Below, one piece after another: positions 1 to 4,674 of a stretch of DNA of 7,496 nucleotides. The DNA is from Thermoplasmata archaeon (GTDB taxonomy: Archaea; Thermoplasmatota; E2; UBA202; JdFR-43), in the NCBI GenBank assembly GCA_003650975.1, contig QMSU01000043.1, positions 1-7,496 of the forward strand, read 5' to 3'. The position numbers were made by a program, and so were the translations under genes. The notes under the pieces are model-generated. The model had not been told where the DNA came from. It saw nothing but the letters and a program-made list of their open reading frames with translations, and did not search any database. How positions within the stretch are numbered: position 1 is the stretch's first letter; each line of letters begins with the position of its first letter.

Positions 1-4
1 AAAG

Positions 5-991
5 TTACCTTTCTGTAAACCAGTGCTTTACTACATCTTCAGCAGGGGTGTTTCTCACGCTTCCAGCTGGACTCAGCCAGCTTCCAAACATGAAACCCAC
101 AGCGCTGTATTGAACCCTTTCATTTTCTTCAAAGACCAACTGAAAGTACTGATCTATAATTTTTCCGACTCTAATGGTTTGATTACCCATAGCTATTTCC
201 GATCTCTTATAAATCCAAAGCTCTGCGATCATCCACGCTTTGTTTTGCTTTTCAGCAATATCACTCACATTATGTAGAATGTTGCGCACTTCTTCTCTCC
301 ACTCTTCAGGGGCATGGCTATCTTGATTAAAATCTATTCCATAGATATCATAGCCACTTAAGTTTACATTCCTTGCATATCCGGTGGGGGAATATGCTGC
401 TATTTTGTAGATGATTTTCCCACTAAAAATAGGCCTGATCTCTTTAATCACTTCCTCATAATATTGCTTTGCAATTTCATCATTCTGATAGTACCAGTAA
501 AGCTCAGAAACAGGAGCAAAAAACTCAACATTGTATTTCTCGGCAATCTCTGCCCATTCTTTTGTCATCTCCTTTAAATTTTGGACATACTTTGAAAGGT
601 TGGATGGTACCACAATTGGTTTGTCGGCATGCTCATTTGGCACCACCATCACCGCAAAACCCGCTTTCCTTGCTCTCTGAATCATGAAAATATTAATCAT
701 TTTCATAAAAGGGCTTGCAATTAACTCACCATTCTCGGTGGGAACATACATGGGAGTCACCGCAATGGTATTGATCCCATCATTTTTCAGTCGGTTTAAA
801 TCAAATAAAATCATCATATACTGAAAAGGGGTGGCTGGCTCCCATATCCCTCCGATATAGGATATATTTTTTCTGGGCGGGATGTCAACAGTATCCGGTA
901 CATTTTCACTTGCTGAAAAAGTTAAAAACGGGGTATGAATGCACAGAAATAACACAAGGAGTACGCTCCCCACCTTATGATAAGTCCCCAT
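5..991 (-). CDS. Secreted TIM-barrel protein, probable glycoside hydrolase-like
   Basis: 328 residues with a complete start (ATG) and stop (TAA). Residues 1-27 look like a signal peptide: a short basic start, a hydrophobic run LLVLFLCIHTPFLTF, then SA-SE as a likely cleavage site. There is no good lipobox around C17. The mature part alternates predicted strands and helices like a (beta/alpha)8 barrel: DLNRLKNDGINTIAVTP (64-80), a strand MVVPNE (115-120), FFAPVSELYW (157-166) and AWMIAELWIY (252-261). E163 and E257 end strands about where clan GH-A glycosidases carry the acid/base and the nucleophile, so a secreted sugar hydrolase is a reasonable guess; the substrate is unknown. Its start lies 55 bp after the stop of the 73-residue membrane protein, and it has its own TATA-like stretch. 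The family assignment rests on fold-level features only and could be a non-catalytic barrel. Confidence 0.6.
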   Translation of the reverse strand: MGTYHKVGSVLLVLFLCIHTPFLTFSASENVPDTVDIPPRKNISYIGGIWEPATPFQYMMILFDLNRLKNDGINTIAVTPMYVPTENGELIASPFMKMINIFMIQRARKAGFAVMVVPNEHADKPIVVPSNLSKYVQNLKEMTKEWAEIAEKYNVEFFAPVSELYWYYQNDEIAKQYYEEVIKEIRPIFSGKIIYKIAAYSPTGYARNVNLSGYDIYGIDFNQDSHAPEEWREEVRNILHNVSDIAEKQNKAWMIAELWIYKRSEIAMGNQTIRVGKIIDQYFQLVFEENERVQYSAVGFMFGSWLSPAGSVRNTPAEDVVKHWFTER

Positions 992-1004
992 ATCTGTTGA
1001 AAAT

Positions 1005-1018
1005 ATTTTATATATTAT
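1005..1018 (-). promoter_or_regulatory. Putative TATA box of the TIM-barrel gene
   Basis: On the minus strand this reads TAATATATAAAATA, roughly 14-27 nt ahead of the ATG at 991. The spacing suggests a leaderless or nearly leaderless mRNA, and there is no Shine-Dalgarno sequence before this ATG. A short palindrome, ACAAA-TTT-TTTGT (1022-1034), lies just upstream and could be a weak operator. The region is AT-rich overall, so the exact box is uncertain. Confidence 0.45.
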
Positions 1019-1046
1019 TTTACAAATTTTTTGTGATTTCTTTGAT

Positions 1047-1268
1047 TTATTTTAATCCTAACTGATTCAAGATTAATTTTCTTCTCTCAGACATTTTGAC
1101 AAGCGCCACAATTATGAAGGCAAGGCCGAACCAGACGTGTAGATGAATAAAGATGGGATTCATAGGATCCACGTCCCTTAAATATGAGACAAGCAACGGG
1201 ACAGAGGTGATGGCGGTGATGGCAAAGGTTAGAATCTGTGCAAATGCTAACATACGATTAAATCGCAT
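1047..1268 (-). CDS. Small two-helix membrane protein, last gene of the permease operon
   Basis: 73 residues with two predicted transmembrane helices: about 7-29 (LAFAQILTFAITAITSVPLL) and about 39-58 (IFIHLHVWFGLAFIIVALV), joined by a short acidic loop RDVDP. The tail is basic (ERRKLILNQLGLK), so both termini are probably cytoplasmic. H42 and H44 sit at the start of the second helix. Small cytochrome b-like or DUF4405-like proteins carry His there, but no matching second ligand set is obvious. The start is well supported: a Shine-Dalgarno GGAGGTG lies 6 nt before the ATG, inside the 3' end of the permease gene, and the two genes overlap by 11 bp. This points to co-translation and perhaps a physical partnership with the permease halves. 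I do not recognise the family. Confidence 0.7.
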   Translation of the reverse strand: MRFNRMLAFAQILTFAITAITSVPLLVSYLRDVDPMNPIFIHLHVWFGLAFIIVALVKMSERRKLILNQLGLK

Positions 1269-1812
1269 TCTCTACACCTCCTTCTTTATCACCCCACTTT
1301 ATTATTCGTTCTATAACTAATCCCATAATAACTACAAAGATAATTGTTAAAATAAGTCTTGAAATCATAAACTGTACCCCTAGGAATTGAAGTTCCACCA
1401 TCTCCTGTGGTATTTTTATGCATGCCCAGGCAGATAAGAAAACAATGATGTTAGATATTTTAGCACCTTTTTTGAGTAAGGCAGCAGCCATTGGGAAGGC
1501 AATATAGAGGGGGCCAGTTGGCAACGCTCCAAGAATTATGGCAAGGAAAATACCCCTTATACCGGATGCATTTCCAAGATACTTCACAACAATATCCTTT
1601 GGCACCCATACCGCAAAAAGACCTAATATCACCATCACCGCAGGAAGTATCAACGCCATCTCGATGAAAAAATCCCATGATGTGCTGATTACCGCTCCCT
1701 TTTTATCTGGAAAAATCGATAGAAGAACTACGGTTGTTATCAAAATCGACCCCAGCAAAACCCAATCTCGAATCATTCCTCTTTTCTGTTTTTCTTTTAA
1801 GTCCTTCTTCAT
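1258..1812 (-). CDS. Half-size permease subunit B, ArsP/DUF318 (COG0701) type
   Basis: 184 residues with about five transmembrane helices (near 16-34, 48-70, 85-105, 118-138, 147-168) and a basic cytoplasmic start (MKKDLKEKQKRG). The core repeat LPxxMxILGLFAVWVPKD ... GALPTGPLYIAFPMAAALL ... KIPQEMVELQFLG is typical of predicted permeases of the ArsP_1/DUF318 group. Full-length members are about 300-400 residues with two such halves; this protein carries only one and pairs with the upstream gene, which encodes the other. It has one cysteine in its core, in a helix (SAWACIKIP, C131), which could matter if the cargo is a thiophilic metal or metalloid. The start overlaps the upstream stop as ATGA, indicating coupled translation. 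ArsP proteins of this superfamily export organoarsenicals, but the substrate here is inferred only from family and context. Confidence 0.75.
   Translation of the reverse strand: MKKDLKEKQKRGMIRDWVLLGSILITTVVLLSIFPDKKGAVISTSWDFFIEMALILPAVMVILGLFAVWVPKDIVVKYLGNASGIRGIFLAIILGALPTGPLYIAFPMAAALLKKGAKISNIIVFLSAWACIKIPQEMVELQFLGVQFMISRLILTIIFVVIMGLVIERIIKWGDKEGGVENAI
1275..1281 (-). promoter_or_regulatory. Strong Shine-Dalgarno of the 73-residue membrane protein
   Basis: The minus strand reads GGAGGTG, a full match to the archaeal anti-Shine-Dalgarno, 6 nt before the ATG at 1268. It decides that start over the in-frame ATG five codons later, and shows the small gene is translated efficiently although it overlaps the permease gene. 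Confidence 0.75.
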
Positions 1813-2291
1813 AGGATGGCCCCCATAATCAAGGCAATGATAATTGCAATGATAAAACTCAATCCGTTCCGGAGAAGTGCTATCTTCTTTCCGAGTTCTT
1901 TTATCTCCAGAGGTAGTGTGATTGTCCCAATCATGGTTAGTGTGGTGATGAAGGCGGCAACCGCACTAACTGATGCACCATCCTCAAGGAGGGAGGCTGC
2001 CAAAGGGAATGATAGCAATGCCGGGATGTGCATCAGCGCTCCTGCCGCACCCACAAGTAATATACCTCCAAATCCAGATTGCTCCCCTACAAATCTTGAT
2101 ATTTGATCGGGTGGCACAAATCCAAGGAGTAAACCAATGATGATTATAATTATGAAGACCATCGGAAGTATTTTAATGAAAGATCTTCCAGCCATTTTGA
2201 GCGATTTTATTGCCTTTTTCCCATCTTTAACGAACGCTATCAAAAGACCAACGACAGCTATACCATTGATAATAATTGCAGTAACATTCAT
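1809..2291 (-). CDS. Half-size permease subunit A, ArsP/DUF318 (COG0701) type
   Basis: 160 residues, extremely hydrophobic, with about five transmembrane helices (near 5-21, 41-58, 77-95, 106-125, 140-159). The core is ILPMVFIIIIIIGLLLGFVP, then a GxxSGFGGILL turn, then GALMHIPALLSFPLAASLL, then LPLEIKELG. It lines up along about 100 residues with the next gene product (ILP...GL...VPxD...SGxxGI...GAL...P...FPxAAxLLxxGAxxS...PxE...LG), so the two are duplicated halves of one transporter and probably form a heterodimer. It has no cysteine, unlike its partner. The ATG follows the regulator's TAA with no gap, and the ribosome site GGTGGTGATT lies within the regulator's last codons. The 3' end overlaps subunit B by 4 bp. 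It could alternatively work as a homodimer. Confidence 0.75.
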   Translation of the reverse strand: MNVTAIIINGIAVVGLLIAFVKDGKKAIKSLKMAGRSFIKILPMVFIIIIIIGLLLGFVPPDQISRFVGEQSGFGGILLVGAAGALMHIPALLSFPLAASLLEDGASVSAVAAFITTLTMIGTITLPLEIKELGKKIALLRNGLSFIIAIIIALIMGAIL

Positions 2292-2642
2292 TTAATCACC
2301 ACCAGATTCTTCTTCTGTTTCTAACAAATCAATCACGATTTTTTTTGTTTTAAGTTTCCATACCTTCTCTGGTGCGCCGCCCCCTTCTTCTATATACTCA
2401 GCAACCTCTATGATGCCCGCATTTTTAAGTTCAGAAAGATGATAATATAATCCCGATTTCGTTAATTGCTCTCCTCTTTTAATCAGATAGTCATAGATTT
2501 CCTTTGTGCTTCTACTTCCATCGCCAATGTACTTAATTATCAACCATCTCGTCGGAAAACGGAGAGCCCTAACGAAATTACGAAGTCGAAGCCATCTGGG
2601 ATGTGCATTACCTGGCGGTTTACAGGGAACATCTTCGCACAT
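2292..2642 (-). CDS. Winged-helix transcriptional regulator (ArsR/PadR-like) of the permease operon
   Basis: 116 residues. Residues 22-98 form a winged helix-turn-helix: FVRALRFPTRWLIIKYIG as the first helices, STKEIYDYL as helix 2, TKSGLYYHLSELKNAG (61-76) as the recognition helix, and a wing with a Gly-rich loop EYIEEGGGAPEKVWKL. This layout is typical of ArsR- or PadR-like archaeal regulators, and YYHLSEL is a common signature in them. The N-terminus has C2 and C7 (CEDVPC), a possible thiol sensor for metal or metalloid, although no standard ArsR metal motif is seen in the recognition helix. It is the first gene of the operon and directly abuts permease subunit A. A large inverted repeat over its predicted transcription start suggests autorepression. 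The ATG is preceded by GGTGA with 4 nt spacing. The ligand is inferred, not shown. Confidence 0.8.
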   Translation of the reverse strand: MCEDVPCKPPGNAHPRWLRLRNFVRALRFPTRWLIIKYIGDGSRSTKEIYDYLIKRGEQLTKSGLYYHLSELKNAGIIEVAEYIEEGGGAPEKVWKLKTKKIVIDLLETEEESGGD

Positions 2643-2650
2643 AATTTCAC

Positions 2651-2683
2651 CATAATATTATAGTAATAGACTATAATACTATG
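2651..2683. promoter_or_regulatory. 33-bp inverted repeat, probable operator of the permease operon
   Basis: Arms CATAATATTATAGT (2651-2664) and ACTATAATACTATG (2670-2683) are inverted copies with 13 of 14 positions matching, separated by AATAG. The repeat lies between the TATA box and the regulator's start codon and covers the position where transcription should begin (about 2664). A dimeric winged-helix protein bound here would block initiation. The obvious candidate is the regulator encoded immediately downstream. Confidence 0.75.
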
Positions 2684-2685
2684 GC

Positions 2686-2694
2686 AATATATAA
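2686..2694 (-). promoter_or_regulatory. TATA box of the regulator-permease operon
   Basis: The minus strand reads TTATATATT, centred about 48 nt before the ATG at 2642. With the usual archaeal distance of about 26 nt, transcription starts near 2664, giving a leader of about 22 nt that contains the Shine-Dalgarno GGTGA (2647-2651). This operon is therefore leadered, unlike most neighbours. Confidence 0.65.
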
Positions 2695-2724
2695 CACTTT
2701 CGTTCTATGAAACCCAGAGTATCA

Positions 2725-2752
2725 TGTTAAGCAAAAAATCTTTTGCTCAACA
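2725..2752. repeat. 12-bp-arm inverted repeat between the divergent regulator and SRP54 genes
   Basis: Left arm TGTTAAGCAAAA (2725-2736), loop AATC, right arm TTTTGCTCAACA (2741-2752); 11 of 12 pairs match. It lies about 90 bp ahead of the SRP54 start and about 30 bp behind the TATA box of the divergent operon, so it belongs to neither transcript's body. It could be a second operator or a cruciform/hairpin insulator. Its sequence differs from the 2651-2683 operator, so it is probably not bound by the same protein. Confidence 0.5.
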
Positions 2753-2810
2753 GAAATGAAAGACGACAAAACATCCTTAACTCAGCAGTTCCATGACTTA
2801 TAATCAAAAA

Positions 2811-2820
2811 AGATAAATAA
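2811..2820 (+). promoter_or_regulatory. TATA box of SRP54
   Basis: AGATAAATAA, preceded by an A-rich stretch (CAAAAA) that fits a BRE. Its centre is about 26 nt before the ATG at 2841 but only about 17 nt before the ATG at 2832. This favours 2841 as the start of a leaderless mRNA. Confidence 0.6.
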
Positions 2821-2840
2821 CCTCGAAACTTATGTTGGCA

Positions 2841-4154
2841 ATGCTCAAGAGTTTTGGGGAGTCACTGAGAAGCGCCTTCCGCAAAATCGCCAATGCACCC
2901 TTTATTGACCGGGATCTGATAAAGGAGGTCACCCGTGACATTCAGCGTGCACTGATATCGGGAGACGTGAACGTCAAACTTGTGCTGGAAGTGTCAAAGC
3001 AGATAGAAAAACGCTCGCTTGAGGAAAAGCCACTCCCGGGGATGAGCAACCGCGAGCATGTGCTGAAAATACTGCACGAGGAACTGGCGCGCATTCTCGG
3101 TACCGGCAGGGAACTTGCCGTAAAAAAACAGACAATCATGATGGTGGGTCTCTACGGGCAGGGTAAAACCACCACATGTGGCAAACTTGCCAAGTACTTC
3201 CAGAAGAAAGGTATGAAAGTGGCATTGATTGCAGCGGATGTGCACCGGCCAGCTGCCTATAATCAGTTAAAGCAGATTGCCGAGGGAATCAATGCTCCCG
3301 TATATGGTGGTGGAAAAAAGGCCGAGAAAGTGGTTGATGAGGGGCTGAAAAAATTCTCCAAATATGACATCATCATCATCGATACAGCGGGCAGACATGC
3401 ACTGGAGGATGATCTCATAAAGGAAATGAAAAAACTGGCAAAGATTTCCCGGCCTGCAGAAAAAATACTGGTCGTTGATGCCTCTGTGGGGCAGCAGGCA
3501 GGAACACAGGCAAAGGCATTCAACGATGCCATAGGTATCACGGGTGTCATATTGACCAAGATGGACGGCACCGCAAAGGGAGGAGGCGCTCTTTCTGCTG
3601 TGGCCGAAACGGGAGCGCCCATACTGTGCATAGGAACGGGAGAGCGAATGGACGACTTGGAAAAGTTCGATGCAACACGGTTTCTGTCACGCCTGCTGGG
3701 AATGGGAGATCTGCAGACACTCATTGAGAAGGCGGAGGAGGCGGCAAAGGGAAAGGAAAAGAGCATCGAGAAAACCGCACAAAAAATGCTTTCGGGAAAG
3801 TTCACGCTTCTTGACATGTATGAGCAGATGGAATTGCTGTCAGGGATGGGCCCGTTCCAAAAACTTGCTGACCTGCTTCCGGTGGGGGGTAAGCTGAAGG
3901 ATGAGGATGTCCATGAAACGCAGAAAAAACTGAAGCGCTTCAGAACACTCATGGATTCGATGACCAAAAAAGAACTGGAGAATCCTTCCATCATCAAGGC
4001 ATCACGGGTGAAACGGATAGCGCGGGGTGCTGGTGCCGAAGCAAGGGATGTGAAAGAACTCCTGCGCCACTACAACATGTCCAAAAAGATGATGAAGAGC
4101 CTTTCCAACAGAAAAATGCAGAAAAAACTGCTCAAACAGCTCGGGATGCAATAA
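2841..4154 (+). CDS. srp54: Signal recognition particle 54 kDa protein (SRP54), GTPase
   Basis: 437 residues from this start; SRP54 binds signal peptides emerging from ribosomes and, with 7S RNA and FtsY, delivers them to the membrane. The N domain is 1-90. The G domain follows, with P-loop GLYGQGKTTT (103-112), ADVHRPAA (132-139), DTAGR (181-185), TKMDGTAKGGGALS (239-252) and GTGERMDDLEKFD (265-277). The Met-rich M domain runs from about 293 to the end, with SRVKRIARGAG (388-398) for RNA binding and Met-rich helices. Nine bases upstream is another in-frame ATG (2832). I chose 2841 because family members begin like MLKSFGESLRSAFRKI and because of the TATA spacing. The P-loop reads YGQ where QGS is usual in the family. 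Length is normal. It is convergent with Alba 23 bp away. Confidence 0.97.
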   Translation: MLKSFGESLRSAFRKIANAPFIDRDLIKEVTRDIQRALISGDVNVKLVLEVSKQIEKRSLEEKPLPGMSNREHVLKILHEELARILGTGRELAVKKQTIMMVGLYGQGKTTTCGKLAKYFQKKGMKVALIAADVHRPAAYNQLKQIAEGINAPVYGGGKKAEKVVDEGLKKFSKYDIIIIDTAGRHALEDDLIKEMKKLAKISRPAEKILVVDASVGQQAGTQAKAFNDAIGITGVILTKMDGTAKGGGALSAVAETGAPILCIGTGERMDDLEKFDATRFLSRLLGMGDLQTLIEKAEEAAKGKEKSIEKTAQKMLSGKFTLLDMYEQMELLSGMGPFQKLADLLPVGGKLKDEDVHETQKKLKRFRTLMDSMTKKELENPSIIKASRVKRIARGAGAEARDVKELLRHYNMSKKMMKSLSNRKMQKKLLKQLGMQ

Positions 4155-4169
4155 AAAGAGAAAAAGAGG
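4153..4169 (-). terminator. T-rich terminator after the Alba gene
   Basis: On the minus strand, just past the Alba stop, the sequence is CCTCTTTTTCTCTTTTTA: two runs of five T. Archaeal RNA polymerase stops at such tracts without a hairpin. The tract overlaps the end of the convergent SRP54 gene. Confidence 0.5.
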
Positions 4170-4177
4170 AAACTGGC

Positions 4178-4456
4178 TTACTCACGAGCCAGGTATATCT
4201 CTATGCAAGAGACATTTACCTTATTCCCTTCCTCGTTGGCGAGCTCCTCGGTGTATATCTTGACATCCTGGATTTTTGCATCATTGACAAACCGTCGCCG
4301 TACAATCTCTGCAACGTCCACTGCTCTCGAGATGGCTCTCCCTCTCGCCTTAATTCCCACCTTCTGTTCCCCAGAATTCAGCTGGGTTATCGCAGCCAGT
4401 ACATAATTCATCGGTGGTTTATTCCCTACGTATACTACATTTTCCTGTTCAGTCAT
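4178..4456 (-). CDS. albA: Alba, archaeal DNA/RNA-binding chromatin protein
   Basis: 92 residues, the normal size. Alba dimers coat DNA and RNA in archaeal cells. Diagnostic parts are [19 protein letters not shown] (9-27), [20 protein letters not shown] (42-61), where the basic loop and the lysine regulated by acetylation in some species lie, and a C-terminal strand [11 protein letters not shown]. Reading upstream in frame adds 26 residues unlike Alba (MLPWPGNLG...). I reject those because [11 protein letters not shown] matches the usual family start and a Shine-Dalgarno (GAGGAGTGAT) lies just before its ATG. It shares a 218-bp divergent region with the Cas4-like gene and is convergent with SRP54. 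Confidence 0.95.
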   Translation of the reverse strand: MTEQENVVYVGNKPPMNYVLAAITQLNSGEQKVGIKARGRAISRAVDVAEIVRRRFVNDAKIQDVKIYTEELANEEGNKVNVSCIEIYLARE

Positions 4457-4489
4457 TTTAATCACTCCTCTTCCAAATAAAAATGTGCA

Positions 4490-4497
4490 ATATAAAA
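4490..4497 (-). promoter_or_regulatory. Putative TATA box of Alba
   Basis: The minus strand reads TTTTATAT, about 37 nt before the Alba ATG. Transcription would start around 4465-4470, giving a very short leader at or near the GAGGAG Shine-Dalgarno. Confidence 0.45.
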
Positions 4498-4547
4498 TTA
4501 TCGATGGCCCTAGATTGCCTGGCCACGGAAGCATTTTTGCACACCTG

Positions 4548-4583
4548 TTTCATCTGTATGAAAACCAGCAGGCATATCTGCCT
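4548..4583. repeat. Two adjacent short palindromes in the Alba/Cas4-like divergent region
   Basis: TTTCAT-CTGT-ATGAAA (4548-4563) and AGGCA-TATC-TGCCT (4570-4583) are perfect inverted repeats with four-base centres, 6 bp apart. Each could form a hairpin in RNA or be a protein site in DNA. They lie beyond both predicted TATA boxes, so upstream regulator binding is more likely than a role in either mRNA leader. Confidence 0.35.
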
Positions 4584-4585
4584 TT

Positions 4586-4623
4586 CACCATACGAAATAT
4601 CCGCACCATGTGAAATTGGTGAA
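4586..4623. repeat. CACCAT-NN-GAAAT direct repeat plus inverted TGGTGAA, upstream of the Cas4-like gene
   Basis: CACCATACGAAAT (4586-4598) and CACCATGTGAAAT (4604-4616) match at 11 of 13 positions with an 18-bp period. The second copy runs straight into TGGTGAA (4617-4623), an inverted copy of TTCACCA (4584-4590). The cluster ends about 25 bp before the TATA box of the Cas4-like gene, a typical place for an archaeal activator or repressor. Confidence 0.45.
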
Positions 4624-4647
4624 TCCCTATAGCTCATCACAAAATAT

Positions 4648-4656
4648 TTTATATAA
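4648..4656 (+). promoter_or_regulatory. TATA box of the Cas4-like gene
   Basis: TTTATATAA, centred about 23 nt before the ATG at 4675 and preceded by an AAAATA stretch. There is no Shine-Dalgarno before the ATG, so the mRNA is probably leaderless. Confidence 0.6.
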
Positions 4657-4674
4657 TACTTATTTACCATTGGG

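Noticed and set aside
3263..3997. 244-codon open frame antisense to SRP54
   Set aside because: Ser/Phe/Pro-rich product typical of the reverse of a Lys/Glu-rich gene; no promoter or ribosome site, and SRP54 is certain.
4457..4534. Longer N-terminus for Alba
   Set aside because: The 26 extra residues do not resemble Alba, span the predicted promoter, and the internal ATG has a ribosome site.
4500..4640. C/D-box sRNA, tRNA or other RNA gene
   Set aside because: No convincing C/D boxes or cloverleaf on either strand; only short palindromes.
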